DNA of 64,000 bases from Methanomassiliicoccaceae archaeon (GCA_003560875.1 PWJQ01000057.1:1-64000); one strand, 5' to 3'; positions 54,501 to 63,231 are shown, counted from the stretch's first letter. The notes: generated by a model from the sequence alone, not told the origin. Program-made: numbers and translations.

Positions 54501-55446
54501 GGGTTACACCCGAGAGCTCATCAGGCGTATCCAACAGATGCGCAAGGACTTGAAACTGGACGTCGAGGAGTACATCAAGACCGATGTCTCCGCGGAACAG
54601 CGTCTCCGCGCCTACTTCAACCAATGGCGCAACCACATCATGAAGGAGACCCGTTCCCGGTCCATCTCATTCAGCGAGGAACCTGCGGAGGGCTCCAAGT
54701 CATGGGACATACAAGGCAAGGACGTGCACATAAGCATCAAGGCGGTGCAGTTGTCACAGGTCAGCCAGGCGTTCTCAGAATGGTCCTTCCTCAGCAATGA
54801 CGACGTCATCGCGCTCAATCAGGCGGGCCACTACGACAGGGAGGGCCTGGAGGCACTCACCGGTAAGCAGATACTCAGCATCCCCGGCATCCGTATCGCG
54901 GAGGCGATGAAGATCGTGGAGCATCTTAAGAAATCGGAGGGTGTCAGCGTGAAACCGGTGGACACCGAGATGAAGAAGGCCGTACCCGTGCAGGAACAGA
55001 ATATCGAGCCGGGCAACGTCTACATGGCAGTGAACAAGACTGAGAAGGGTCAGGCCCTACTGCACACGGCGATCATCAAGGGCATGAAACCCCTGCTGAT
55101 AACCAGGACCCCGCCGGAGAAACTGGCGATCAGCAAGGAGCTCAACGATGACAGCGTCATATGGCTTTCCAGCATCTCCAAACCCAACTCCTTCAACCCC
55201 CGTGAGCTATATCGTCTGGAACAGTTGATATCGCTCAGCCTGGAAAGGGGCAAGGCGGCCATACTGGTCGAGGGGCTTGAGTACCTGATAACCAACAACG
55301 ACTTCCTCTCGGTGCTGAGAATGGTCCAGAACCTCAGGGACCAGGCGTCGGAAAGGGACGGTGTGCTGGTGTTCGATGTAAACGGCAGGGCCTTGGACGC
55401 CCACGAGCTCAGTCTGCTGGAGAAGGAGTCCGACATCCTCCTCTGA
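51598..55446 (+). CDS. ileS: Isoleucyl-tRNA synthetase with C-terminal HhH and DUF835 extension
   Basis: A 1282-residue protein; archaeal IleRS is usually near 1050. Residues 1 to about 1055 are a normal class Ia synthetase: SIHLGTAVNKTIKD (HIGH-box region), editing domain, GQKMSKSKGN, a zinc-type CTRCSGE site and the anticodon-binding region. Then come an HhH-like hairpin (about 1082-1110, LTGKQILSIPGIRIAEAM) and a domain (about 1135-1282) with the DUF835 hallmarks VYMAVNKTEKGQALL, VIWLSS and LVEGLEYLITNNDF. DUF835 is common in archaeal signalling proteins. No frameshift or stop separates the parts, so it is a true fusion. Confidence 0.92.
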   Translation: MAMIKQVRPNYEPQKMESEVQRHWDSKEIYTKTKKLREDGPDFYFLDGPPYTTGSIHLGTAVNKTIKDVLIRYWRMNGLNVRDQPGFDMHGLPIEVQVEKEVGVRSKQEIEEYGIDRFVDICKKFALKLHGSMSDQFKQLGVWMDWDNPYLTIKPEYIEAAWWTIERADKRELLVSDDRVLSWCPRCETALAEAEIEYWDEEDPSIFVKFPLSDDPTTSVVIWTTTPWTLPANMAVAVHPEMTYALVDMSDKGRMERLIIAESQVEAVAELAGFDGFEVMKTFNGKDLEGRFYNPPFKIDEQHIKHSEWTHRIVLADYVEDANTGIVHTAPGHGPDDFETGKRYGLQPFCPVDESGRFTTAVPEYQGRKARGTNQDILQYLEDRGILLHNHGTEHRYGHCWRCRSSVIFRNTNQWFIKVDDIKEKMVSEISRVKWTPDWAGSSRQLNWVEGARDWCISRQRYWGIPIPIWECSCGERKVIGTFDELSEGRGYIEGIEPHRPWIDTITFPCTRCSGEMHRVQDVLDVWFDSGVAAWACLKYPTDKKQFDRWFPGRFITEAHDQTRGWFYSQLASGVISFDRSPYEEVLMHGWILDSKGQKMSKSKGNVIEPLEVINEHGADALRLYMLKANAPWEDTAFQKEGPRNARKTLNTLWNVINFASTYMSLDSYEPYKQSMGDMEAHLRNEDRWMISRTERMRKEVSENIESRNLHKAARVIEDYILEDLSRWYVRLIRDRMWNEEGDHDKQAAYFTLHYSIMSATRLLAPFCPHITEEIYTHMDGRLESVHMTDWPSFNESLIDDSMELSMSMVQEIVELSASERQRRGVKLRWPMKRMVVKGSTELVNSSIELFSDVLMQQANVKEVSFVEPDKEWDALVLRVIPNPDAIGKVYRQWSSKIAKLLESRPAAMVKSAVSKGTYEIGIEGQYLKIEPNMVTFRLDLPESVSSAEFSSGTIYLDFEMTPEIEAEGYTRELIRRIQQMRKDLKLDVEEYIKTDVSAEQRLRAYFNQWRNHIMKETRSRSISFSEEPAEGSKSWDIQGKDVHISIKAVQLSQVSQAFSEWSFLSNDDVIALNQAGHYDREGLEALTGKQILSIPGIRIAEAMKIVEHLKKSEGVSVKPVDTEMKKAVPVQEQNIEPGNVYMAVNKTEKGQALLHTAIIKGMKPLLITRTPPEKLAISKELNDDSVIWLSSISKPNSFNPRELYRLEQLISLSLERGKAAILVEGLEYLITNNDFLSVLRMVQNLRDQASERDGVLVFDVNGRALDAHELSLLEKESDILL

Positions 55447-56208
55447 TCAGAGTCCGAGACGCACCAGGACCTCGTTGAGACGGGGGACGGTGTCCATACC
55501 GGCCGAATCGGCCGGGCTGACCCAGCGGTAGTCGCAATGCTCCCAGTTCAGAGTGGGTTCGTCATCGGCCTCGAAGAGCACCGGATGGACCTTCCAGATG
55601 ATGCCGTCCCCGCGTATCAGGAAGGATCTACCGATAAGGGTCGGCCGGGCATCGATCTGCGTCTCCTCCAGTAGTTCCCTGCTGGCGGCGTCCTCCGGTC
55701 CCTCCCCTGCCTCCATGAGTCCGGAGGCCCCTCCCCACATGCGCGGGAAGTGGCTCTCCTCATCACTGCGACGCAACAACAGGATGTCGTCACCGCGTCT
55801 CACTATGCCGCTGACCACCTCTCGGAGTTCAAGGTCAGGGAGTTCCAGTGTGCCGGAGTCACCATCGATGATGGCACGGTCTCCGCTACGGAGGGCGTCG
55901 ATATCGATCCCGTCCACCAGAGGTATGTCCGCGATGACGGCGCCGGTGGTCACTATCGTCTCGGCCGTGGCATTGATTATGCCGGCAGGGGCGAGGTTTT
56001 TTGTTTTGAGGTCGAAGATAGTGTAAGAACCGACGGTCGAGCCCTTGCCGCGACGGAAAGCGAACATCCTCCCGGAGATGTTGCCTTCTCCTACGCGCAA
56101 CTCGCCGGTAGCGGTGTCCACTCCGCCGAGGAAACTGAAATCCTCGTTCAGGACGAGGACCTCGGCTTCAGCCCTACCGCTGGCTATCGCACGGCCGTTG
56201 ATGATCAC
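55447..56208 (-). CDS. Aconitase X small subunit fused to a Nudix domain
   Basis: A 253-residue protein. Residues 1 to about 130 are an AcnX small-subunit (DUF126) swivel domain: INGRAIASGRAEAEVLVL, GRMFAFRRGKGSTVGSY, APAGIINATAETIVTTGAVIADIP. Residues about 132-253 are a Nudix hydrolase with the box GLMEAGEGPEDAASRELLEE (G-x5-E-x7-REUxEE) and an MutT-like end. The small subunit should pair with the adjacent large subunit as phosphomevalonate dehydratase. The Nudix part may act on a diphosphate, possibly of the isoprenoid pathway, or on nucleotides. GTG start overlaps the large subunit stop by 4 nt. Confidence 0.85.
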   Translation of the reverse strand: MIINGRAIASGRAEAEVLVLNEDFSFLGGVDTATGELRVGEGNISGRMFAFRRGKGSTVGSYTIFDLKTKNLAPAGIINATAETIVTTGAVIADIPLVDGIDIDALRSGDRAIIDGDSGTLELPDLELREVVSGIVRRGDDILLLRRSDEESHFPRMWGGASGLMEAGEGPEDAASRELLEETQIDARPTLIGRSFLIRGDGIIWKVHPVLFEADDEPTLNWEHCDYRWVSPADSAGMDTVPRLNEVLVRLGL

Positions 56209-57374
56209 ATCACCACCTCCATAAGGGTCTGGAATGAATCGCAGCGTACCTTCTGTGAACAGAGCGTAGGGAGATAGTTGCAGGCCTTGGCCGAATCGCT
56301 GGCGGAACTCTCGTACAGCCCTTCCACCGGAGTGACGACCATACAGGTGTCCGCAAGGACCGTCCCGAACCTCTCCAGGGTGGCGACCTCCTTCGGCAGT
56401 GCGTCACGGACCTGGCGAGAGGTGCAGAACCAGACCTTGACATCGGACTTCTTCACCTTGCCCTCCAGATAGTATGCCATCTCCCTCACCTCACGCATTG
56501 AAAGATGGGGACAGCCGAAGGCTATCAACTCGACATCCTCGACCACACTGAGCGACTCATGGGCATCCTTCAGTTCATCATCGCCGATATTAATGACTTC
56601 CAGTCCTTCGGTTGAATGCTCGGATGATTCAGGCGTATGGTCTTCCACATGGAACATCGCCACGGCGCCGGAAGCGGCCATCGCAGCCGCCATTATCTTC
56701 GCCTCCTCCCAATCCGGCCTTATGCCGCGGAAGTAGGGTATGCCGTTGCCGATGCGTGAGCCGACCGCCTGTCCGAGTAATGAATGCGAGAACAGACTGC
56801 CATCGATGTCCGCCTCCACGACCACGGTGGGTGAACGGTTCTCCTTCAGATGCAGTCCGTAATTCGCGGTGCGGCCCACGATGGCGGCCGCCAAGGCACC
56901 GGGCCCACCTTCGCGGTTGGTGCGAGCACCGACCATGGAGTTGACCATGGACAGGGCCGAGGACTCGGCCCAGGCGACATGGTCGCCTTTACGCGGCACG
57001 TTCCCAGCCAGATATGGTGTGCAGGAACAGCTGGTCTCCACTCCCATGCTGCCATAGAGATCGATGATATGCAACTGTTTGGCGGCGAACTCCTCGCTGA
57101 CGCCCATCTCTCGCCATCGGACACTGTCCATGCCGGAGGGGTTGAGTGTGCTGGGGACGCGGACCTTGGCCCCTTGCGAGACGTGCTCGAGGTAAACGAT
57201 TCCGCCGTCGCCGATGGTCTTGTAGGAGACGCCGGAGAGATGAGCGGATGTGATGGGGACGAGGTCCTCGGCACCGTATATCTTACCCAAGGCAACGACC
57301 AGTTCCAAGGCCTTACGGGCGCCTTCGCCCTCTTCACCGTCGAGTATCCGCTGCTCCGCAGCACTGAGATTCAT
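56205..57374 (-). CDS. Aconitase X large subunit, probable phosphomevalonate dehydratase
   Basis: A 389-residue AcnX catalytic subunit. Conserved pieces include ITSAHLSGVSYKTIGDGG, VPSTLNPSGMD, TSCSCTPYLAGNVPRKGDHVAWAESSA, GARTNREGGPGALAAAI and FGCPHLSMREV; cysteines in TSCSCTPY, FGCPH and ADTCMVVTP are candidate Fe-S ligands. In archaea it dehydrates mevalonate-5-phosphate to trans-anhydromevalonate phosphate. A UbiD-type enzyme for the next step is at 20054. Proline racemase-linked hydratases are the alternative, but no such gene is nearby. Confidence 0.88.
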   Translation of the reverse strand: MNLSAAEQRILDGEEGEGARKALELVVALGKIYGAEDLVPITSAHLSGVSYKTIGDGGIVYLEHVSQGAKVRVPSTLNPSGMDSVRWREMGVSEEFAAKQLHIIDLYGSMGVETSCSCTPYLAGNVPRKGDHVAWAESSALSMVNSMVGARTNREGGPGALAAAIVGRTANYGLHLKENRSPTVVVEADIDGSLFSHSLLGQAVGSRIGNGIPYFRGIRPDWEEAKIMAAAMAASGAVAMFHVEDHTPESSEHSTEGLEVINIGDDELKDAHESLSVVEDVELIAFGCPHLSMREVREMAYYLEGKVKKSDVKVWFCTSRQVRDALPKEVATLERFGTVLADTCMVVTPVEGLYESSASDSAKACNYLPTLCSQKVRCDSFQTLMEVVM

Positions 57375-57417
57375 GTCAGGGGTTAGCGGTTGGGCCTTGA
57401 AAAGATTTGCCTAGTAT

Positions 57418-60400
57418 TCAGAAAGGCACACGGATGTCCCACAACATCCCGTCATCGTTGTGGTGTTCGATCGTGCCCTTGAGCTGACGGGTCACCAATT
57501 GGTTTATGAGACGGGTCCCGAGAGAACAGGAACCACCGATCTTCGAGTCATCCTGTACGCCGCACCCATTGTCCTTGACCACCAAGTTCAAGTATCCATC
57601 CTCTTGGTGAATCGTTAGGTCGATCTTAGGATGTTCGATGTCTCCGAAAGCGTGCAGCATACAGTTTATCACCAACTCGTTGACGGCTAGTCCCAACGGT
57701 ATCGCATATGTATCGGTCAGCTCCAGGCCGTTATCGATTTCGAAATTGACCTCGGTTTCTATGTCGAACAGATCGACGATCTTATGAACCAGCTTTTGGA
57801 AGAAATTGGATGCTTTTATGCTATCCAACCTCTCAACGCGATATAGTTCCTCGTGTATCGTTGAGAGGACGAATATCCTTGTCTCGGCCTCCTGGAGAGT
57901 CTTGATGACCAAAGGGTCCTTGGAGCCCATGCTCTGCATCGCCAGAAGACTGTTCACCGTTGCCAGGTTGCTCTTCACCCTGTGGTGGACCTCTTGCAAC
58001 ATGAGTGTCTTCTCATCCAGGGAGTCTTCCATGAATTTATGTTCCTCCATCTTGGATGTGATGTCCTGAAAGAGAATTATGTAACCAGTGTTGTCCTCTG
58101 CACGATCCCCCTTGACGATCGGCGACAATTCCATGGACATCCACCGCATACCTGTATCGTTGACAATCATGTCCGTATGGGGTCCGATCTCGACCTCGCG
58201 TTGCAAATGGATATCCTGTGCCATTCTATCTTGTAAAGCGTCTGAGAAGAGATCGTAATCGAAGATCGATTTTCCCGCTCTGATATCCTCAGGTTCCGTT
58301 AGGATACCCTCCATTGCGGGGTTCATGTTTATCACCCTTCCATCGACATCGGTGAACGCGGTGGGGATAGGAGTCTGTTCGAACAAACCCTGGAATCGTA
58401 TCTCACTATGTTTGAGACGGCTTATGTCAACGTAGGAAAGGACCGCGCCGGCAATCTGATTGGCATCGTCATAATATGGTAAGACCTTCTCAAGGTAATG
58501 GCTGCCTGAGTTGGTTTTGACCTCTCTCTCGCGGTTTTCGCCTGATTCCATTACCTCCATGATCCGTTCCATGAATTGGTCATCGGCCAGGTTGTACGTT
58601 ATATGGTTCACAGGACGTCCGATGTCCGTCTCTATTATGTTGAAGAGTTTCCTGACCTGAGGGGTGAATTTCCTTATATTCATGTCCTTACTGATGAATA
58701 TCAGGCCCACCTCCGTTGCCCTCATCATGTTGTTAAGGTCGTTGGTAAGGCTGGTGAGGGTCTTGATCCTTTCGTTGTTCTCGGTGTTCAAGGAGTACAA
58801 CTCCTCGTTCATGGAGTTCAATTCCTCATTCAAGGAGTTGAGTTCCTCGTTAGTGCTCTGCATCTCCTCGTTGGCGCTGAGTAGCTCCTCGTTACGGGCC
58901 TCGGACTCCTCCACGGTCTTCTGGAGCATCTCCTTGGATTCCTGCAGCTCCGCCTCCAACTGTATCATCCTGTCGTTCGCCCCTTCACTCAGCTCAGAGG
59001 TTCTAGTGGGAGGTGCCGTCCGGTCCTCATTGGTCTCGATCTTTATGAAATAATAATGATCCGCGGATTGTCTGGCGAGGGGAATGACGGTGATGTCGAG
59101 AAGATCATACTCGTTTATAGTGGATTTCACTCCTCTGAACATCATCCTTTTCCCTTCTTTCTTGGATTGAGATATCCCTGCTTTCATCGCAATGATGAGG
59201 TCCCCATCAACCATTGATGAAAGGTCATTACTAACTCTCCCGCTCCTCTGATGAAGAAAATCACCCGCCTTACCGAAAAGGTGGATCACCTGAAGCTCAC
59301 TGTTCACAAGTATGCCTCGCGGTATGAAGGAGGAAAGTAGCATGTCATATGCTTCCATGAGATCCTTATCAGACCTGGTTTTTGTCTCCACTATCCCGAC
59401 CTCTTTCTCACTGGAGAGAAGGGACGGGATCATATGGGACATCACAGATTTTGGGATCTTGATCATCTCCTTGGGCCTCTGGTATATCCTCCATTTATTG
59501 TCCAACTCTTGGAACTCCTTACCGATGGCTCCAGCAGTCTCGGACGCACCAAGGATCAGGTTCCCTCCGGGTTTGAGTGAGAACATGAACGATGCCAGTA
59601 CTCTCTGCTGTACATTGGCCTTGAGATAGATGAACAGGTTCCTACAGGAGATGAGGTCTATGTTGGTGAAGGGAGGATTGCTTATGACATCATGTCTCAA
59701 GAACACGACTGACTGTCTCACGCGGGGAATGACCTGAAAAATCTTTTCATCCATTTTGATGAAGTATTTCCGCAATATATCCTCCTCGATCCCCTCGACA
59801 TTGGAGTACATCCCGTTGGATGCGATTTCCAGGGAACGCTTGTGGATGTCTGAGGCGAATATCTTGAGGTTGGGTTGAATGCCGGTCTGATTGAAGGCCT
59901 CATGGAAGAGTATGGCTATAGTGTAAGCCTCCTCACCCGTTGCGCAGGCTGGCACCCATACCCTTATGTCATCCCCATCGGACTTGTTCGATACCAAGGG
60001 GATTATGGTATTCTCATAGAGCGTCTTGAAAGCATCCGGATCGCGGAAGAATGCAGTCACTCCTATGAGGATATCATGGAATAGGGCGTCCAGCTCCACC
60101 GGGTCCATCGACAGCCGGTCGAGATAATTCCGATAGTTATCGATTTCCAGGATGTTTAGGCGTCTTTGTATCCTACGTTTGATCGTGGGTTGCTTGTAAA
60201 GAGAGAAATCGATGTTGGATTCCTTGCGGAGTAGAAGAATGATGTCTTGATAAGGTATCTCTTTATCAGACTCCGAATCCAAGACCTCTTGTGATGGAGT
60301 ATTGATGAAACGGGTGATCTCATCGGCGATCTCAAGGGGGTCCAAAACGAAATCCACAAACCCGGTGGATATTGCCTCGAGAGGCATGCTATCAAACTTG

Positions 60401-60885
60401 GCGGATCGAGGGGACTGGGCCAACACCATACCTCCCAGATCACTGACCCTTTGTATGCCTTTTGAACCATCACCACCTGTTCCGGAAAGGACAATGGCCA
60501 TGCAGTTTGCTTTCATATCAGCTCCCATGGAGTTGAAGAAGGTGTTGATGGGCATGTTGATGACGGCTTCCCTATTATGGGCAAATAGGGTTCCGCCGCT
60601 CAATACCATTTCCTTACCGGGTTGGAGAAGATATATGGTATTAGGATTGATGACGATACTGTCCTTAACGGTCTCAATGACCATACCCGTGGACTTTTGG
60701 AGGATATCCGCCATATGACTATCGAAATCGGGAGAAAGGTGCTGTATCACCACGAAAGAGGCCCCGGTGTCATCAGGTATCGATGAGAATAGGGATTGTA
60801 TGGCTTCCAACCCCCCTGCTGATGCCCCGATACCAATAACTTTTCGAACACCCTTTGAAAGAGAATCGTTATTGATAGAGGACAT
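57418..60885 (-). CDS. CheB-CheR-PAS-histidine kinase fusion
   Basis: A 1155-residue soluble signalling protein. Order: CheB methylesterase (about 15-195, with GASAGG, QHLSPDF and GTGGDG holding the Ser-His-Asp triad); CheR methyltransferase (about 215-470, PACATGEEAYTIA, FASDIHKRSL, ISCRNLFIYL); a PAS-like region; a long coiled coil with NEEL-x2-(L/M)-N repeats (about 665-730); two PAS domains; a HisKA_2 phosphoacceptor EVHHRVKSN (His near 967); and a HATPase with NELVINCMLHAF and KDNGCGV. No response regulator domain and no che operon nearby. Its codon use is more A/T-rich than the preceding region. Confidence 0.9.
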   Translation of the reverse strand: MSSINNDSLSKGVRKVIGIGASAGGLEAIQSLFSSIPDDTGASFVVIQHLSPDFDSHMADILQKSTGMVIETVKDSIVINPNTIYLLQPGKEMVLSGGTLFAHNREAVINMPINTFFNSMGADMKANCMAIVLSGTGGDGSKGIQRVSDLGGMVLAQSPRSAKFDSMPLEAISTGFVDFVLDPLEIADEITRFINTPSQEVLDSESDKEIPYQDIILLLRKESNIDFSLYKQPTIKRRIQRRLNILEIDNYRNYLDRLSMDPVELDALFHDILIGVTAFFRDPDAFKTLYENTIIPLVSNKSDGDDIRVWVPACATGEEAYTIAILFHEAFNQTGIQPNLKIFASDIHKRSLEIASNGMYSNVEGIEEDILRKYFIKMDEKIFQVIPRVRQSVVFLRHDVISNPPFTNIDLISCRNLFIYLKANVQQRVLASFMFSLKPGGNLILGASETAGAIGKEFQELDNKWRIYQRPKEMIKIPKSVMSHMIPSLLSSEKEVGIVETKTRSDKDLMEAYDMLLSSFIPRGILVNSELQVIHLFGKAGDFLHQRSGRVSNDLSSMVDGDLIIAMKAGISQSKKEGKRMMFRGVKSTINEYDLLDITVIPLARQSADHYYFIKIETNEDRTAPPTRTSELSEGANDRMIQLEAELQESKEMLQKTVEESEARNEELLSANEEMQSTNEELNSLNEELNSMNEELYSLNTENNERIKTLTSLTNDLNNMMRATEVGLIFISKDMNIRKFTPQVRKLFNIIETDIGRPVNHITYNLADDQFMERIMEVMESGENREREVKTNSGSHYLEKVLPYYDDANQIAGAVLSYVDISRLKHSEIRFQGLFEQTPIPTAFTDVDGRVINMNPAMEGILTEPEDIRAGKSIFDYDLFSDALQDRMAQDIHLQREVEIGPHTDMIVNDTGMRWMSMELSPIVKGDRAEDNTGYIILFQDITSKMEEHKFMEDSLDEKTLMLQEVHHRVKSNLATVNSLLAMQSMGSKDPLVIKTLQEAETRIFVLSTIHEELYRVERLDSIKASNFFQKLVHKIVDLFDIETEVNFEIDNGLELTDTYAIPLGLAVNELVINCMLHAFGDIEHPKIDLTIHQEDGYLNLVVKDNGCGVQDDSKIGGSCSLGTRLINQLVTRQLKGTIEHHNDDGMLWDIRVPF

Positions 60886-60976
60886 TAATAATGAAATATT
60901 ATTTTCTGATAAGTAATCTTCGATTGGATTTCACTGTCAATAAACAACTAATAATGGGTTAACGCATTAAAGACAC

Positions 60977-61690
60977 ATGACGGACACGGGTGCGGTGAAA
61001 ACTCTCCAGAAAGAGATAACCGAACATGTCAGAGACAACGGAGTGGACCTCGTCGGTTTCGGCCCGTTCGATGTACTGGATGATGTGGAGAGATTCGGAC
61101 CCGGGGATTTCGGCCTTCCCAACGCCATATGCATGGCTTCCGAGTTGCCTTTGGAGGTTGTGAAAGCCGCCCGGGACGGTCCTAGCGCAGACCTCAGGGA
61201 ATCCTACAAAATCGCGAACAAGAAGATGATGGGGGCGGCAGCGGGCATAGTGGAGAAGCTCAAGGAAGCAGGCTACAAGGGGCATGTGATACACCCGGCG
61301 GAGAGGATCGACCCCGAGAACCTTAGAGGTCCGGTTTCATTGAAATCAATCGCCAGGGTATGCGGCCTCGGGTGGATAGGGAAGAACGGACTCATGTTGA
61401 CCGATGAGTTCGGCCCAAGGCAGAGATTCCTGGCGATATTGACGGATATGCCTTTACTCGAGACTCCCGCGACCAGGGAGTGCGAGTGCGGGGATTGCAG
61501 GGAATGTATAGACAACTGTGCCATGAAGGTACTCAACGACCAGACTTTCAAGGACCACCCTCCCAGCCGGGACACCACGATAGATTGGCAGAGATGTGGC
61601 CGCTTCGAGATGAAACTCATCGGCGACGGCAGTAAACCGGAGAGGGCCTGCGGCAAGTGTATGGCCTACTGTCCCAAATCCTATCCTTGA
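60977..61690 (+). CDS. QueG-like double [4Fe-4S] protein
   Basis: A 237-residue protein with the C-terminal cluster motifs ECGDCRECIDNC and CGKCMAYCP and a VCGLGWIGKNGLMLT segment typical of the epoxyqueuosine reductase/reductive dehalogenase superfamily. It lacks the full-length QueG N-terminal corrinoid domain (QueG is about 380) and the HEAT-like tail, so it is probably an electron-transfer or reactivation protein rather than QueG itself. Isolated gene after the kinase promoter region (divergent). Confidence 0.75.
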   Translation: MTDTGAVKTLQKEITEHVRDNGVDLVGFGPFDVLDDVERFGPGDFGLPNAICMASELPLEVVKAARDGPSADLRESYKIANKKMMGAAAGIVEKLKEAGYKGHVIHPAERIDPENLRGPVSLKSIARVCGLGWIGKNGLMLTDEFGPRQRFLAILTDMPLLETPATRECECGDCRECIDNCAMKVLNDQTFKDHPPSRDTTIDWQRCGRFEMKLIGDGSKPERACGKCMAYCPKSYP

Positions 61691-62168
61691 GTGGCTACAC
61701 GGTCCCGGTGTTTCGAACTATCTTTGAGGCGCAGGTCAGTATCGCAGATTGGTCATTGTTCCGTCAATAATACGGTAAGCAAAAAAAAAGTCGTATTATG
61801 TGATAAGGGCGGTCGCAGAAACGAATCCCAAAGACCCTCCATCGTACAGACATCGGTTGAACCATCGAATCTCAGGATTCAAACCAGTGATTGAACTTAG
61901 GTGAAGGCGTTCGTGATTACGACCCGCGAATCCAGATTTCTTCATGAACGGAGGAGTCGGGGATACTAACGTGACTATGCTTCGAGTTAACGGTCGAAGA
62001 GAAATTTACCTTAGGATTGACGTCTAAGCGAAAAAATTTATTCACTACCGCATCTGAAGATAGTCTTAAAAACAATTATTCTTTGATTGTTTCTGATCGG
62101 CACCGAAAAAACTGTAACCATTAGAAACTGTGGTATAATCATTCGGAACGAAGGGAGTTGCTTGTAAC
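61691..62168. other. Gene-free 478-bp interval
   Basis: No convincing ORF; short open frames lack codon bias. It holds a dyad ATAATACG-N17-CGTATTAT (61767-61799) enclosing a run of nine A, and A/T-rich tracts near 62027-62090. The base composition is far lower in G+C than the window average. A TATA-like TATAATC at 62134-62140 fits the next gene. Confidence 0.6.
62134..62140 (+). promoter_or_regulatory. TATA-like box of the nitroreductase gene
   Basis: TATAATC, about 30 nt before the ATG at 62169, implying a short leader. Confidence 0.5.
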
Positions 62169-63002
62169 ATGGATATGAATACGATAATGCAGAGAGGATC
62201 AGTCAGGACCTATGACGACATGGATGTGAAAGAAGAGCATAAGGCCCGTATGCACTCCCTGCTTGAGAAGGCCAATTCCGAAAGAGGGCCTTTCGGAACC
62301 TCATATCGTATACAGGATCTTCCAATGGAAACATCTGCTGAGAAGGCTGTGAAGGTGGGCACATATGGCGTCATCAAGGGGCAGAAGGGATTCCTGGTTG
62401 GCATATGCGACCTATCCCGGGAATCATTGATAGACCTCGGAAAGGCTTTGCAGGAGATGGTGTTGGAATTGACATCCATGGGCATCGGGACCTGCTGGTT
62501 GGGCGGGACCTTCAAACGTTCCGACCTCGCCGGGCCGATCGATCTCAACGAAAGGGAGAATATCGCAGTGCTTATATCCTATGGCTATCCGGCCAAGAGG
62601 AAGAGGCTTGTGGAGGGATTGATGAAGGCCGCTGCTGGATCCAAGAACAGGAAGGAGCCGGGGGAACTGTTCTTCTCCGAGGGATTCAGCCCCTTGGAAG
62701 AGGAGATGCCATCCTATTTGGAAAACCTCCTTGAGGCCGTCAGACTAGCGCCTTCCGCTATGAACAAACAGCCTTGGAGAGTCATCGTGGCCGATGACGA
62801 ACTACTGCTTAACCTGCAGCGACCGACCAAGACAGATGGTCGCGCCATGAACATGAAGTACCTGGACATGGGCATCGCGATGGCCCATCTGGAAACTGCA
62901 TCCCGCTTGAACGAACTTGTTTCCGAATGGGAAACCGAGGGGACAGGCATCGTCAACGATGAGGGTCTGGAATTCATAGCCACGCTGAGACTGGACCACT
63001 GA
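62169..63002 (+). CDS. Nitroreductase-family protein (TM1586-like)
   Basis: A 277-residue protein with an internally duplicated nitroreductase fold. The N-terminal half has RGSVRTYDD and LTSMGIGTCWLGGTFKR; the C-terminal half has LEAVRLAPSAMNKQPWRVIV and MNMKYLDMGIAMAHLE, the FMN-contacting elements. This matches the putative TM nitroreductase family in which one chain mimics a dimer. Substrate unknown. Confidence 0.82.
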   Translation: MDMNTIMQRGSVRTYDDMDVKEEHKARMHSLLEKANSERGPFGTSYRIQDLPMETSAEKAVKVGTYGVIKGQKGFLVGICDLSRESLIDLGKALQEMVLELTSMGIGTCWLGGTFKRSDLAGPIDLNERENIAVLISYGYPAKRKRLVEGLMKAAAGSKNRKEPGELFFSEGFSPLEEEMPSYLENLLEAVRLAPSAMNKQPWRVIVADDELLLNLQRPTKTDGRAMNMKYLDMGIAMAHLETASRLNELVSEWETEGTGIVNDEGLEFIATLRLDH

Positions 63003-63026
63003 ATCCTTTCAAGCTCAATCCCTTAG

Positions 63027-63146
63027 TTAAAATGAGAGGCCCGTAATGGGATGATAGGAATGTGGTTTAACCACTTCCAGCGTTCCGGGGCCGTTGTCCT
63101 CGATGACTAGGGTAATTTGAAAGGGCTTTTTATCTGATACAGTCAT
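63027..63146 (-). CDS. Possible 39-residue small ORF
   Basis: An ATG-started frame too short for routine calling. It contains ITLVIEDNGPGTLEVV, reminiscent of the HATPase DNGPG box, so it may be a kinase remnant or chance. A TATA-like TTATTTATA lies about 55 nt upstream on its strand. Low support. Confidence 0.2.
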   Translation of the reverse strand: MTVSDKKPFQITLVIEDNGPGTLEVVKPHSYHPITGLSF

Positions 63147-63197
63147 CGGTAAGCGTTTTAAGAATGTATCCGAAGGTCTTATGTTTTCTATTGCAAG

Positions 63198-63206
63198 GTA
63201 TAAATA
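63198..63206 (+). promoter_or_regulatory. TATA box of the response regulator gene
   Basis: GTATAAATA about 26-34 nt before the ATG at 63232, predicting an almost leaderless mRNA. Confidence 0.6.
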
Positions 63207-63231
63207 ATGGTTAAAGATACTTTTGGATTAT

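Noticed and set aside
53773-54636. A 287-codon minus-strand frame inside ileS
   Set aside because: Antisense shadow of the synthetase, with no recognisable fold or start context.
61840-61890. tRNA-like T-loop (GGATTCAAACC) in the gene-free interval
   Set aside because: No matching T stem, acceptor or anticodon arm could be folded around it.
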